Assembly: GCA_005503065.1 (NCBI GenBank)
Contig: SCOE01000040.1
Span: 1-48,350 of the forward strand
Direction: 5' to 3'
DNA length: 48,350 nt
Origin: Comamonadaceae bacterium ALPHA2B
GTDB lineage: Bacteria > Pseudomonadota > Gammaproteobacteria > Burkholderiales > Burkholderiaceae_C
Numbering within the stretch: the stretch's first letter is position 1; each line of letters opens with the position of its first letter. The notes beneath the pieces are model-generated. The model had not been told where the DNA came from. It did not search any database and worked only from the letters and a program-made list of their open reading frames with translations. Positions 16,306 to 25,460 of this stretch are shown here, one piece after another. The translations under genes were made by a program, and so were the position numbers.

Positions 16306-18537
16306 TCAGGCCTCGCCCTTCACCTTCAGCCGCCACGCGTGCAGCAGCGGCTCGGTGTAGCCGCTGGGCTGCTCGACGCCCTTGAACACCAGGTCCTGCG
16401 CGGCCTGGTAGGCGGCGCTGGTCGTGAAGTTGCCGCCCATCTTGCGGTACAGCGGGTCGCCGGCGTTCTGCTGGTCGACCACCGCGGCCATGCGCTCGAA
16501 GGTGGCGTTGACCTGCTCCTTGGTGACGACGCCGTGCAGCAGCCAGTTGGCGATGTGCTGGCTGCTGATGCGCAGCGTGGCGCGGTCTTCCATCAGGCCG
16601 ACGTCGTGGATGTTGGGCACCTTGGAGCAGCCCACGCCCTGGTCGATCCAGCGCACCACGTAGCCCAGGATGCCCTGCACGTTGTTGTCGAGTTCCTGCT
16701 GCTTCTCGGCCTCGGTCCAGTTCGGCGTGGCGGTGATCGGCACCTGCAGCAGGTCGTTGAGGATGGCGTCGCGCTCGGCTTCGGCGTCGATCTTCTCCAG
16801 CTCTTGCTGCACGTGGGCCACGTTGACCTGGTGGTAGTGCAGCGCATGCAGCGTGGCCGCGGTGGGCGAGGGCACCCAGGCGGTGTTGGCGCCGGCCTTG
16901 GGGTGGGCGATCTTCTGCTTGAGCATGTCGGCCATCAGGTCGGGCATGGCCCACATGCCCTTGCCGATCTGCGCCTTGCCGCGCAGGCCGCAGTTCAGGC
17001 CGGTGAGCACGTTGTTGCGCTCGTAGGCCGCGATCCACTTGGTGCCCTTGATGTCGCCCTTGCGCAGCATCGGGCCGCCCTGCATGGCGGTGTGCATCTC
17101 GTCGCCGGTGCGGTCCAGGAAGCCGGTGTTGATGAAGGCCACGCGCGCCGGCGCGGCGGCGATGCAGGCCTGCAGGTTCACGCTGGTGCGGCGCTCCTCG
17201 TCCATGATGCCCAGCTTGACGGTGTTGGCCGGCAGGCCCAGCAGTTGCTCGACGCGGCCGAAGAGCTCGTTGGCGAAGGCCACTTCGGCCGGGCCGTGCA
17301 TCTTGGGCTTGACGATGTAGATGCTGCCGGTGCGCGAGTTGCGCAGCCCACTTCCATCCGAATGTTTGCCCTTGCCCGCGAGGTCGTAGGTCGCGATGGC
17401 CGTGGTGATGACCGCGTCCATGATGCCTTCGGGAATCTCCTTGCCACCCTCCCACAGGATCGCCGGGTTGGTCATCAGGTGGCCCACGTTGCGCACGAAC
17501 ATGAGCGAGCGGCCGTGCAGCTTGACTTCACCCTTGCCGTCCGGCGCCGTGTAGACGCGGTCGGCGTTCAGGCGGCGCGTGAAGGTCTTGCCGCCCTTGG
17601 CCACTTCCTCGGTCAGCGTGCCGAGCTGGATGCCGAGCCAGTTGCTGTATGCGAGCACCTTGTCCTCGGCGTCCACCACCGCCACCGAGTCCTCCAAATC
17701 GAGGATGGTCGACAAAGCCGATTCGAGGATCACGTCGCTCACGCCGGCCGGGTCGGTCTTGCCGATGGGCGTGCCGCGGTCGATCTGGATGTCGAGGTGG
17801 ATGCCGTTGTGCACGAGCAGCACCGACGAGGGCGCCGCTGCATCGCCCTGGTAACCGACGAAGGCGGCGCGGTCCTGCAGGTGCGTGCTGCTGCTGTGCA
17901 GCTGCGCCACCAACTGGCCGTCCTTCACGCTGTAGCCGGTCGCGTCCTTGTGCGAGCCGTTGGCCAGCGGGGCGGCCTGGTCGAGCACCTCGCGTGCGAA
18001 CGCGATCACCTTGGCGCCGCGGATCGGGTTGTAGCCCTTGCCCTTTTCCGCGCCGCCGTCTTCGGGGATCGCGTCGGTGCCGTAGAGCGCGTCGTACAGC
18101 GAGCCCCAGCGTGCGTTGGCGGCGTTCAGCGCGTAGCGGGCATTGAGGATCGGCACCACCAGCTGCGGGCCGGCCTGCAGCGCCAGCTCGGCATCGACGT
18201 TGGCCGTGGTGGCCTTCACGCCCTTGGGTTGCGGCAGCAGGTAGCCGATCTTCTCGAGGAAGGCGCGGTACGCCGTCATGTCGGAAGGATTGGAAGGATC
18301 ACCTGCGGTGATGGGGCCGGGGTGGGCCTTGTGCCAGGCGTCCATCTCCGACTGGATGCGGTCGCGCTCGGCCAGCAGGGCGGCGTTCTTGGGTGCGAGG
18401 TCGTGGACGATGGCGTCGAAGCCCTTCCAGAAGGCATCGCTCGACATGCCGGTGCCGGGCAGCACCTGGTCTTCGATGAAGCGGTACAGCTCGGTGGCCA
18501 CCTGGAGGCGCTGGGTCGTGGTGCGTTCGGTCGTCAT
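16306..18537 (-). CDS. glcB: Malate synthase G
   Basis: A 743-residue cytoplasmic enzyme that condenses glyoxylate with acetyl-CoA to malate, in the glyoxylate/glycolate pathway. It reads along its whole length as isoform G: the N-terminal [19 protein letters not shown], the glyoxylate/Mg-binding region [14 protein letters not shown], the [20 protein letters not shown] segment, and the C-terminal [16 protein letters not shown]. The start at 18537 ([12 protein letters not shown]) fits; an in-frame ATG 60 bases further out would add a basic tail unlike the family. The gene is alone, without isocitrate lyase or glc genes nearby. Confidence 0.96.
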   Translation of the reverse strand: MTTERTTTQRLQVATELYRFIEDQVLPGTGMSSDAFWKGFDAIVHDLAPKNAALLAERDRIQSEMDAWHKAHPGPITAGDPSNPSDMTAYRAFLEKIGYLLPQPKGVKATTANVDAELALQAGPQLVVPILNARYALNAANARWGSLYDALYGTDAIPEDGGAEKGKGYNPIRGAKVIAFAREVLDQAAPLANGSHKDATGYSVKDGQLVAQLHSSSTHLQDRAAFVGYQGDAAAPSSVLLVHNGIHLDIQIDRGTPIGKTDPAGVSDVILESALSTILDLEDSVAVVDAEDKVLAYSNWLGIQLGTLTEEVAKGGKTFTRRLNADRVYTAPDGKGEVKLHGRSLMFVRNVGHLMTNPAILWEGGKEIPEGIMDAVITTAIATYDLAGKGKHSDGSGLRNSRTGSIYIVKPKMHGPAEVAFANELFGRVEQLLGLPANTVKLGIMDEERRTSVNLQACIAAAPARVAFINTGFLDRTGDEMHTAMQGGPMLRKGDIKGTKWIAAYERNNVLTGLNCGLRGKAQIGKGMWAMPDLMADMLKQKIAHPKAGANTAWVPSPTAATLHALHYHQVNVAHVQQELEKIDAEAERDAILNDLLQVPITATPNWTEAEKQQELDNNVQGILGYVVRWIDQGVGCSKVPNIHDVGLMEDRATLRISSQHIANWLLHGVVTKEQVNATFERMAAVVDQQNAGDPLYRKMGGNFTTSAAYQAAQDLVFKGVEQPSGYTEPLLHAWRLKVKGEA

Positions 18538-18770
18538 GCGTGTTCTCGGCGTGCGGCAGGGCCGCAAAAAGGGTTGCACGGGGCGGGCGGTCGGCAAAAC
18601 GGCGCAAGCATGCGGCCGACGCTAGACCCACACTGTATTAGAGACCGGGCCGAAGATTAATCTCCGTGTCAGGCGGTGATTCGTGACCAAATTGGATGTA
18701 ATCGAGTCCGTCCGCCGCGCACTGCGTCTTGGCTGACGGCGCTGTCACGCAGTCTGCGTACGATGACCGG

Positions 18771-19466
18771 ATGACTCTGCACATCGGCATCGTGGGCTGT
18801 TCCGCCGAGGGCGCGGCGCTGTGCTATCGCACGATCTGTGCCGAAGGGGCTGCGCTGCTCGGGCCGCATGCGCATCCGGAGGTGTCCATGCACACGCCGT
18901 CGCTGGCCGACTATGTCGACTGCCTGGACCGCGGCGACCTGGAAGGCGTGGGTGAACTGATGCTCGGCTCGGCCCGAAAGCTCGCCGAGATCGGCGCGGA
19001 CTTCCTGGTCTGCCCCGACAACACCATTCACCAGGCCTTCGACTTCGTCGCCGCGCGCTCGCCGCGTCCCTGGCTGCACATCGCCGAGGTGGTGGGGGAC
19101 GAGGCGGTGCGGCGCGGCTTCACCCGCATCGGCATCAGCGGGACGCGCTGGTTGACCGACAGCGAGGTGTATCCCGCCGCCTTTGCCGAGCGCGAGCTGG
19201 GCTACATGCGCCCCAGCGAGGCCGAGCGCGACGAGATCCAGCACTTCATCATGGACGAACTGGTGCCGGGCGTGCGCAGCGCCGAGGCCGTGGCCTGCTT
19301 CCAGCGCGTGTTCGCCCGCATGAAGGACGAAGGCTGCGACGCGGTGGTGCTGGGCTGCACCGAGATCCCGCTGGTGATGAGCGATGCCAACTCGCCGCTG
19401 CCTACATTGGATTCGACGCGCCTGCTGGCGCGTGCGGCGCTGCAGCGCGCGGTTCAGGCGGGTTGA
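18771..19466 (+). CDS. Aspartate/glutamate racemase family protein
   Basis: A 231-residue enzyme of the Asp/Glu racemase superfamily, which uses two opposed Cys residues to move a proton at an alpha carbon. Both are present: VCPDNTIHQ (first Cys) and VLGCTEIPL (second Cys). The N-terminus THIGIVGCSAEGAALCY-like (here MTLHIGIVGCSAEGAALCYR) is the usual phosphate/carboxylate loop. The true substrate could be aspartate, hydantoin-like or maleate-like compounds. The ATG at 18771 has TGACCGG just before it; an upstream ATG would add 14 residues. Its 3' end overlaps the TetR gene tail by 13 nt on the opposite strand. Confidence 0.82.
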   Translation: MTLHIGIVGCSAEGAALCYRTICAEGAALLGPHAHPEVSMHTPSLADYVDCLDRGDLEGVGELMLGSARKLAEIGADFLVCPDNTIHQAFDFVAARSPRPWLHIAEVVGDEAVRRGFTRIGISGTRWLTDSEVYPAAFAERELGYMRPSEAERDEIQHFIMDELVPGVRSAEAVACFQRVFARMKDEGCDAVVLGCTEIPLVMSDANSPLPTLDSTRLLARAALQRAVQAG

Positions 19467-20041
19467 GCCGCGTGCGCCAGGCTGGCGTCGATCCAGCCGG
19501 CGATCTCGTCGGTCGTGGCCGGCGCCGGCGTGAAGAGCAGGCGAAAGAGCAGCGGCGCCACCAGCGCGTCCATCAGCTGCTCGACCGCCGGCGCGGCTTC
19601 GCCGCGCGCCTGCGCCCGCTCGAGCAGCACGCCGATCTGCATCGCGACGTAGCTCGCGCAGCGGCACGAGGGGCGATCGTCGGGCGACTGCGCGCTCAGC
19701 ACGTCGCGCAGCATCCCGCGGCCGGGCTGCGAGGACATCTCCTCGTTGTATTGCTCGGCCCAGGCCAGGAGGTCGCCGCGCAGCGAACCGGTGTCGGCCG
19801 GCTCGCCCTCGGGCCGCATGCGCTCCACCGACACGTCGGCCAGCAACTCGGCCAGGTCGCCCCAGCGGCGGTAGATGGTCGAGGGCGTGACGCCCGCGCG
19901 TGCGGCGATCATGGGCACGGTGATGGCCTCGCGCCCGTGCTCGGCAGCCAGCTCGCGCGTGGCCCGGTGCACCGCCTCCTGCACGCGCGCGCTGCGGCCG
20001 CCAGGGCGCGGCAACGTGCGGGCGAGGTTCGAGGTGGCCAT
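19454..20041 (-). CDS. TetR-family transcriptional repressor
   Basis: A 195-residue regulator with an N-terminal TetR HTH (REAITVPMIAARAGVTPSTI then YRRWGDLAELLAD, about residues 38-72) and an all-helical ligand-binding C-terminal domain resembling TetR_C types found with drug exporters. It is divergent from an MFS gene with 90 bp between the starts, and that gap holds two copies of the palindrome AACGCAAAGnCTTTGCGTT. The simplest reading is a self-regulated repressor of the exporter. The ATG at 20041 begins MATSNLARTLPRPGGR; upstream in-frame codons lie across the operator and are unlikely. Confidence 0.88.
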   Translation of the reverse strand: MATSNLARTLPRPGGRSARVQEAVHRATRELAAEHGREAITVPMIAARAGVTPSTIYRRWGDLAELLADVSVERMRPEGEPADTGSLRGDLLAWAEQYNEEMSSQPGRGMLRDVLSAQSPDDRPSCRCASYVAMQIGVLLERAQARGEAAPAVEQLMDALVAPLLFRLLFTPAPATTDEIAGWIDASLAHAAQPA

Positions 20042-20053
20042 GGCGTCGATGCT

Positions 20054-20072
20054 AACGCAAAGAATTTGCTTT
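20054..20072. promoter_or_regulatory. TetR operator, degenerate copy near tetR start
   Basis: AACGCAAAG-A-ATTTGCTTT: the left half is identical to the operator at 20100-20118 and the right half differs at two of nine positions. It starts 13 bp before the repressor start codon, suited to autorepression. Confidence 0.55.
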
Positions 20073-20099
20073 AGCGAGCGATGGGATGCACAATGCACA

Positions 20100-20118
20100 A
20101 ACGCAAAGTCTTTGCGTT
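20100..20118. promoter_or_regulatory. TetR operator, perfect palindrome before MFS gene
   Basis: AACGCAAAG-T-CTTTGCGTT is a perfect 9+1+9 inverted repeat ending 13 bp before the transporter ATG. AAAGGAATT just after it is the ribosome site, so repressor binding would block transcription initiation or elongation. Confidence 0.7.
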
Positions 20119-20131
20119 AAAGGAATTCGCC

Positions 20132-21331
20132 ATGTCTGCACCCGCCCTGGCCAACCCGGCCGCTGCGACCCCGGGCCGCCTGCCGCCGCGTGCCGCCTTC
20201 GCGCTGGTCGTGACGCTGGTGATCACCTTCCTGGCCGCCTCGAGTGCGCCTTCGCCGCTGTACGCGCTGTACCGCGAGGCCTGGGGTTTCTCGGCGCTGG
20301 TGCTCACCGTGATCTTCTCCAGCTACGCCTTCGCGCTGCTGGCGGCGCTGCTGGTCTTCGGTGCGCTGTCCGACCACCTCGGCCGGCGTGCGGTGATCCT
20401 GGCTGCGCTGGTGCTGGAGATCGGTGCCATCGTGCTGTTCTGGCAGGCCGGGTCGGTGGGCTGGCTGATCGCTGCCCGTGTGCTGCAGGGCGTTGCCACC
20501 GGCATGGCCACGAGCGTGCTGAGCGCGACGCTGCTCGACCTGAACCCTTCGCGCGGCGCCCTGTTCAATGGGCTGTCGCCCATGATCGGCATGGGCGTGG
20601 GTGCGCTGGGCGCCAGCGCGCTGGTGCAGTTCGCGCCCCACCCGATGCACCTGGTCTACGAGGTCCTGCTCGTTGTGCTGGTGCTCCAGGCGCTGCTCGC
20701 GCTGCGCTTGCCCGCGACCGTGACGCCGCGGCCCGGTGCCTGGGCCTCCATGGTGCCGCGCGCGCACGTGCCGCCGGCAGCGCGCACGCTGGTGCTGCGG
20801 CTGATGCCCTTCAACACCGCCGGCTGGGCCCTGGGCGGCTTCTACCTTTCGCTGGGACCGTCGCTGGCGCGGCTGGTCACCGGCCGGGCCACGCCGTTGG
20901 CGGGGGGGGCCCTGATCGCCACGCTGGTGCTGACCGGCGCCGTGGCGATCTACGTGGTGCGCCAGCGCCCCGCGCGGCGCGTGCTGCGCGCCAGCGCGGC
21001 CTTGCTGGGCGCCGGCCTGGTGATCACGCTGCTCGGCGTGCATGTGCAGCAGGCCGCGCTCTTCTTCGGCGGCACGGTGGTCGCGGGGATGGGCTTCGGC
21101 GGCGGCTTCAATGCGGCCGTGCGCCTGCTCGTGCCGGCGGCGACGCCCCACGAGCGCGCCGGCCTCATGTCCAGCTTCTTCGTGCTGAGCTATCTGGCCT
21201 TCAGCGTGCCGGCCATCCTCGCAGGCCTGTCCGTGGGTGCTTTCGGCCTGCACGCGACCACTCTGGGCTACGGCCTCGTGCTGCTGGTGCTGGCGGTGCT
21301 GGCCTGGGTGACGGCGCGCGAGCGGACCTGA
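20132..21331 (+). CDS. MFS transporter (12 TM, drug-exporter type)
   Basis: A 399-residue inner-membrane protein with about 12 spans. LSDHLGRRAVILAALVLE is the MFS motif A between spans 2 and 3, and RVLQGVATGMATS is the following span motif. No distinguishing substrate residues can be read. The ATG at 20132 has AAAGGA eight bases upstream. Its divergent TetR partner and the palindromic operator immediately before it suggest induced efflux of a toxic compound. Confidence 0.87.
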   Translation: MSAPALANPAAATPGRLPPRAAFALVVTLVITFLAASSAPSPLYALYREAWGFSALVLTVIFSSYAFALLAALLVFGALSDHLGRRAVILAALVLEIGAIVLFWQAGSVGWLIAARVLQGVATGMATSVLSATLLDLNPSRGALFNGLSPMIGMGVGALGASALVQFAPHPMHLVYEVLLVVLVLQALLALRLPATVTPRPGAWASMVPRAHVPPAARTLVLRLMPFNTAGWALGGFYLSLGPSLARLVTGRATPLAGGALIATLVLTGAVAIYVVRQRPARRVLRASAALLGAGLVITLLGVHVQQAALFFGGTVVAGMGFGGGFNAAVRLLVPAATPHERAGLMSSFFVLSYLAFSVPAILAGLSVGAFGLHATTLGYGLVLLVLAVLAWVTARERT

Positions 21332-21432
21332 AGAGGCGCTGAGCCGTGGGCCCGGGAGATCGTCACGTTTGTGACGAATTCGGCCGCAACGCCCGTGGGG
21401 CGGGGGCTGGCGGTCGATTGCAAAACGCCGAT

Positions 21433-22176
21433 TCAGCCCACCTTGCCACGCAGTTGCTCCGCCGAGCGCTGCACGGGGGCGAGGTAAGCCGGGTCGTAGC
21501 GGTGCGTCGGCATCGTGAGCGTGACCGCGCCCGCGATGGTGCCCTGCGCATCGAATACCGGCGCCGAGATGCCGGCCACGTCGGCCAGGCGGTCGCCCAC
21601 GGCGCTGTACGCACCCGCCTTGCGGATGGCGGCATACAGCGCCTTGTCCCGGGAGCTGGCACGGACCTGGCATTCCGGGTCCCAGGCCGACAGCACGCGT
21701 CCGCCGGTCCCGGACGACAGGGGCAGCACGTCGCCGGCCTGGATGTGGTCGCGCACCGGGTGCGGTGAATCGACGCGATACAGGCAGACGCGCACCGCCT
21801 CTGCCCCCTGGCCCTGCTTGACGTGGTAGGCCGCGCTCTCGCCGGTGGCCCGCACCAGCGCCTGCAATACGGGCAGCACCACGTCGTCCAGCGAGAACGC
21901 CGCGGCATACACGGCGTGCAGGCGCGCGATCTCGGCGCCGAGCGCGTAGCGCCCGTCGGAGCGGCGCTGCAGCAGGCCGGCGTGCTCCAGCGATGCCAGC
22001 AGGCGCAGCGCGGTGCTCTTGTACAGCTGCGTGCGCATCGCCAGCTCGGCCAGGCTCAGCGCGTCGTCGCCTTCGCGGAACACCGCCAGCAGGCTCAGAG
22101 CGCGGTCCACGGCTGCGGCACCGCCGGGCGCTGCCGCAGCGGCTGCCAGGGATTCGGTGCGGGCTTTGCGGGGCAT
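21433..22176 (-). CDS. IclR-family transcriptional regulator
   Basis: A 247-residue regulator: an N-terminal winged HTH (AVDRALSLLAVFREGDDALS then LAELAMRTQLYKSTALRLL, about residues 22-62) and a C-terminal GAF-like effector domain (VLPVLQALVRATGESAAYHV ... GAVTLTMPTHRY). IclR proteins commonly control catabolic genes of aromatic and organic acids. It is divergent from the HMG-CoA-lyase/CoA-transferase pair, with an inverted repeat in the 79-bp gap, so it probably controls them. Confidence 0.9.
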   Translation of the reverse strand: MPRKARTESLAAAAAAPGGAAAVDRALSLLAVFREGDDALSLAELAMRTQLYKSTALRLLASLEHAGLLQRRSDGRYALGAEIARLHAVYAAAFSLDDVVLPVLQALVRATGESAAYHVKQGQGAEAVRVCLYRVDSPHPVRDHIQAGDVLPLSSGTGGRVLSAWDPECQVRASSRDKALYAAIRKAGAYSAVGDRLADVAGISAPVFDAQGTIAGAVTLTMPTHRYDPAYLAPVQRSAEQLRGKVG

Positions 22177-22218
22177 GGGCAGCGGCAGATTGACAGGCGG
22201 AAGGGGCGCGGGTTGTAA

Positions 22219-22253
22219 TTCTGTCTTTCGAAACCAAATTCCGCAAGATAGAA
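22219..22253. promoter_or_regulatory. Candidate IclR operator
   Basis: TTCTGTCTTTCG (22219-22230) and CGCAAGATAGAA (22242-22253) form a 12-bp inverted repeat with two mismatches and an 11-nt spacer, ending two bases before the lyase ATG. It also contains TTTCGAAA. Placement across the short divergent gap fits a dimeric or tetrameric IclR protein. Confidence 0.5.
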
Positions 22254-22255
22254 CG

Positions 22256-23206
22256 ATGGGATTTTCCGAACCGGGCGTACCTCCCGCCGAGGTGCTGATC
22301 AGCGAGGTCGGCCCGCGCGACGGCCTGCAGTCGGTCAAGGCCACCATGCCCACGGCCGACAAGCTGCGCTGGATCGACGCGCTGCATGCCGCCGGCCTGC
22401 GCGAGATCGAGGTCGCCTCCTTCGTCCCCGCCAAGCTGCTGCCGCAGATGGCCGATGCGGCCGAAGTCGTGCGCCACGCCGCCACGCTGTCCGGCCTCAC
22501 GGTGATGGCGCTGGTGCCGAACCGGCGCGGCGCCGACGCCGCGCTGGCGGCCGGGACGCACAAGCTCACCATGCCGGTGTCGGCCAGCCGCGCCCATTCA
22601 CTGGCCAACGTGCGCAAGACGCCCGAGGAGATGGTCGAGGAAGTGCGCTCCATCGCCACGCTGCGCGACGAGCGGGCGCCGCAGGTCCGCCTGGAGGCCG
22701 GCATCTCCACCGCCTTCGGCTGCACGCTGCAGGGCAGGGTGGACGAGGACGACGTGATCCGGCTGGCCGTGCAGTGCGCCGAGGCCGGGGCGCAGGAGGT
22801 GGGACTGTCCGACACCGTCGGCTACGCCAACCCCGCCCAGGTGCGGCGCCTCTTCCGCCGCCTGCGCAGCGAACTGGGTGAGCGCGCCGGCGCCGCCCAC
22901 ATGCACAACACGCGCGGCCTCGGCCTGGCCAACTGCCTGGCCGCGTACGAGGAAGGCGTGACCACCTTCGACGCCTCGCTCGGCGGCCTGGGCGGCTGCC
23001 CCTACGCGCCGGGCGCCTCGGGCAACGTGGTGACCGAAGACCTCGTCTTCATGTTCGAGGCCATGGGCGTGGCCACCGGCATCGACATCGAGCGCCTCAT
23101 GGCCGCGCGCGCACCGCTCGTGCAGGGCCTGCCCGGCGAGCCGGTGTACGGCATGACGCCCGAGGCCGGGCTGCCCAAGGGATTCGTTCGAGGAAGGACG
23201 GCATGA
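22256..23206 (+). CDS. Hydroxymethylglutaryl-CoA lyase family protein
   Basis: A 316-residue TIM-barrel lyase of the DRE-TIM superfamily. EVGPRDGLQSV is the metal/substrate motif, VEVASFVPAK-like EVASFVPAKLLPQMAD follows, and HMHNTRGLG and GLGGCPYAPGASGNVVTEDL (with the essential Cys) complete the HMG-CoA lyase signature. The classical enzyme splits HMG-CoA to acetoacetate and acetyl-CoA in leucine breakdown. Pairing with a CoA-transferase suggests a variant in which a dicarboxylic acid is first activated to a CoA thioester and then cleaved. The stop overlaps the next start by 4 nt (ATGA). Confidence 0.88.
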   Translation: MGFSEPGVPPAEVLISEVGPRDGLQSVKATMPTADKLRWIDALHAAGLREIEVASFVPAKLLPQMADAAEVVRHAATLSGLTVMALVPNRRGADAALAAGTHKLTMPVSASRAHSLANVRKTPEEMVEEVRSIATLRDERAPQVRLEAGISTAFGCTLQGRVDEDDVIRLAVQCAEAGAQEVGLSDTVGYANPAQVRRLFRRLRSELGERAGAAHMHNTRGLGLANCLAAYEEGVTTFDASLGGLGGCPYAPGASGNVVTEDLVFMFEAMGVATGIDIERLMAARAPLVQGLPGEPVYGMTPEAGLPKGFVRGRTA

Positions 23207-24441
23207 CAGACGCTGCAACGACGCCGCTGCCCGACGCCGGCACGAACCCGCATACACGCCTGCCCTATGCAGGTGTGCGGGTCGTCGAGTTCACCCACAT
23301 GGTCATGGGCCCGACCTGCGGCCTGCTGCTCGGCGACCTGGGCGCCGAGGTCATCAAGGTCGAACCCGTGGAAGGCGACGCCACGCGGCGCCTGCTCGGT
23401 TCGGGTGCGGGCTTCTTTCCCACCTTCAACCGCAACAAGAAGAGCATCGCGCTGGACCTCAAGCGGCCCGAGGGTGTGGAAGCCGCGCGCAAGCTGGTCG
23501 CCACCGCCGACATCGTGAGCGAGAACTTCAAGCCCGGCACGATGAAGAAGCTGGGCCTGGACTACGCCGCGCTCAAGGCCATCAACCCGCGGCTCATCTA
23601 CGTGAGCCACAAGGGCTTCCTGCCCGGCCCCTACGACCACCGCACGGCGCTCGATGAAGTCGTGCAGATGATGGGCGGACTGGCCTACATGACCGGCCGT
23701 GCCGGCGACCCGCTGCGTGCGGGCACCAGCGTCAACGACATCATGGGCGGCATGTTCGGCGCCATCGGCGCCATGGCGGCGCTGCGCCAGCGCGAGCTCA
23801 CCGGCGAAGGCTGCGAGGTGCAGTCGGCCCTGTTCGAGAACAACATCTTCCTCGTGGCGCAGCACATGATGCAGTTCGCCGCCACCGGCAAGGCCGCCGA
23901 CCCGATGCCCAGCCGCATCTCGGCCTGGGGCATCTACGACGTCTTCACGGTGAAGGACGGCGAGCAGATCTTCCTCGCCGTGGTCAGCGACCGGCAGTGG
24001 CAGGTGTTCTGCAAGGCCTTCGGCCTGCAGGAGATGCTGGCCGACCCGCGCCTCGCCACCAACAACGACCGCGTGCGCGCGCGCGAATGGATGATGCCGA
24101 TGCTGCGCTCGCACCTCGCCGCTCATGCCGCGGCCGAACTGGCGGCCGTGTTCGAACGCCACGAACTGCCCTTCGCGCCCATCACCAAGCCGCAGGAACT
24201 CTTCGACGACCCGCACCTCAACGCCAGCGGCGGCCTCGCGCCCGTGCGCATGAACGACGGCAGCCAATCGAAGGTGCCGCTGCTGCCCTTCACCATCGGC
24301 GGCGAGCGCCTGGGCATCCGCCACCAGCCCCCCTTGCTCGGCGAGCACACGGCCGAGCTGCTGCGTGCGGCCGGCTACAGCGATGCGCAGGTGGAGGCGA
24401 TGCTGGCCGCGGGCGCCGCGGCGGGTTCCTCCAGCCCCTGA
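23203..24441 (+). CDS. CaiB/BaiF family CoA-transferase (family III)
   Basis: A 412-residue enzyme that moves CoA between acids. The N-terminal GVRVVEFTHMVMGPTCGLLL and LGAEVIKVEPVEGDATRR are standard for family III; the catalytic Asp is expected at GTSVNDIMGGMFGAIGAMAA. It is translationally coupled to the lyase, so it probably activates the acid that the lyase then cleaves, using succinyl-CoA or acetyl-CoA as donor. The substrate cannot be read from sequence. It converges on the Bug receptor gene with a gap of only 3 nt. Confidence 0.9.
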   Translation: MTDAATTPLPDAGTNPHTRLPYAGVRVVEFTHMVMGPTCGLLLGDLGAEVIKVEPVEGDATRRLLGSGAGFFPTFNRNKKSIALDLKRPEGVEAARKLVATADIVSENFKPGTMKKLGLDYAALKAINPRLIYVSHKGFLPGPYDHRTALDEVVQMMGGLAYMTGRAGDPLRAGTSVNDIMGGMFGAIGAMAALRQRELTGEGCEVQSALFENNIFLVAQHMMQFAATGKAADPMPSRISAWGIYDVFTVKDGEQIFLAVVSDRQWQVFCKAFGLQEMLADPRLATNNDRVRAREWMMPMLRSHLAAHAAAELAAVFERHELPFAPITKPQELFDDPHLNASGGLAPVRMNDGSQSKVPLLPFTIGGERLGIRHQPPLLGEHTAELLRAAGYSDAQVEAMLAAGAAAGSSSP

Positions 24442-24444
24442 GCA

Positions 24445-25428
24445 TCAGGTGTCGATGCGGATGTTGTTCGCCTTGGCGATGCGGCTCCACTTGTCGTATT
24501 CGCTGCGCGAGATGCGCGCGAACTCCTCCACCGAGTTGCCCACCGGCTGCAGGCCCAGCTCGACCAGCTTGCTGCGGACCTCGGGCAACTGCAGCACCTT
24601 GACGATCTCGGCGTTGAAGCGCGCCACGATGTCCTTGGGCGTGGCTGCCGGCACGTAGAAGCCCTGCCAGCCGTCGCCGTCGTAGCCCGGCAGCAGCTCG
24701 GCCACGGCCGGCGTGTCGGGCAGTGCGGCGCTGCGCCCGGGGCTGGTGATGGCCAGCGCGCGCAGCTTTGCGCTCTTGACGAGCGGGATCGCGGTGGTCG
24801 CCGGCTCGAAGCACAGCGGCACCTGCCCCGCCATCACGTCGGTGAGCGGGCTGCCCTTGTACGGGATATGCACCATCTTCACGCCCGCCATGTTGTTCAT
24901 CATCTCCATGACCACGTGCGGGCCCGAGCCCACGCCCAGCGAGCCGTACTCGACGGCGCCGGGGTTGGCCTTCGCGCGCGCGAGCAGGTCCTTCAAGCTC
25001 CTGTCGGGCTGCTGCGGGCCGGTCACCAGCACGTAGGGCACCAGCGCCACCTGCGTCACGGGTGCGAAGTCGCGAAACGTGTCGTAGGGCAGCCGCGTGT
25101 AGACGTTCGGGTTGATGCCCATGATCGAGTTGACGGTCATGAACAGCGTGTAGCCGTCGCCCGGGCTCTTGGCCGCGACCTCGGCGCCGATGATGCCGGA
25201 GGCGCCCGCGCGGTTGTCGATCACCAGCGGCTGGCCCAGGGCGCGGCCCAGCGGCTCGCTGACGATGCGCGCCACCACGTCGGGCGACACGCCGGCGGCG
25301 AAGGGGACCACGAGCTTGATCGGCTTCTCGGGCCATTTGCCCTGGGCGCGGGCGGCGGCGAAGGCGCTGGGCGCGAGGGCGGCTGCGGCCAGGCGCAGGA
25401 GGGCCTGGCGGCGGTGCAGTGGGGGCAT
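24445..25428 (-). CDS. Bug-family tripartite tricarboxylate transporter receptor
   Basis: A 327-residue periplasmic binding protein with a signal peptide (MPPLHRRQALLRLAAAALAP..., cleaved near ARAQG). WPEKPIKLVVPFAAGVSPDV, VIDNRAGASGIIGAEVAAKS and VKMVHIPYKGSPLTDVMAGQ are the Bug hallmarks; these receptors bind carboxylic or aromatic acids. No TctA/TctB membrane partners are adjacent, as is usual for the expanded Bug families of Comamonadaceae and Alcaligenaceae. It is the last gene of a cupin-hydrolase-Bug operon, 32 bp after the hydrolase. Confidence 0.9.
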   Translation of the reverse strand: MPPLHRRQALLRLAAAALAPSAFAAARAQGKWPEKPIKLVVPFAAGVSPDVVARIVSEPLGRALGQPLVIDNRAGASGIIGAEVAAKSPGDGYTLFMTVNSIMGINPNVYTRLPYDTFRDFAPVTQVALVPYVLVTGPQQPDRSLKDLLARAKANPGAVEYGSLGVGSGPHVVMEMMNNMAGVKMVHIPYKGSPLTDVMAGQVPLCFEPATTAIPLVKSAKLRALAITSPGRSAALPDTPAVAELLPGYDGDGWQGFYVPAATPKDIVARFNAEIVKVLQLPEVRSKLVELGLQPVGNSVEEFARISRSEYDKWSRIAKANNIRIDT

Positions 25429-25460
25429 GTTCTTGTCTCCGTGAAGGTGTTCCGTGGGAC

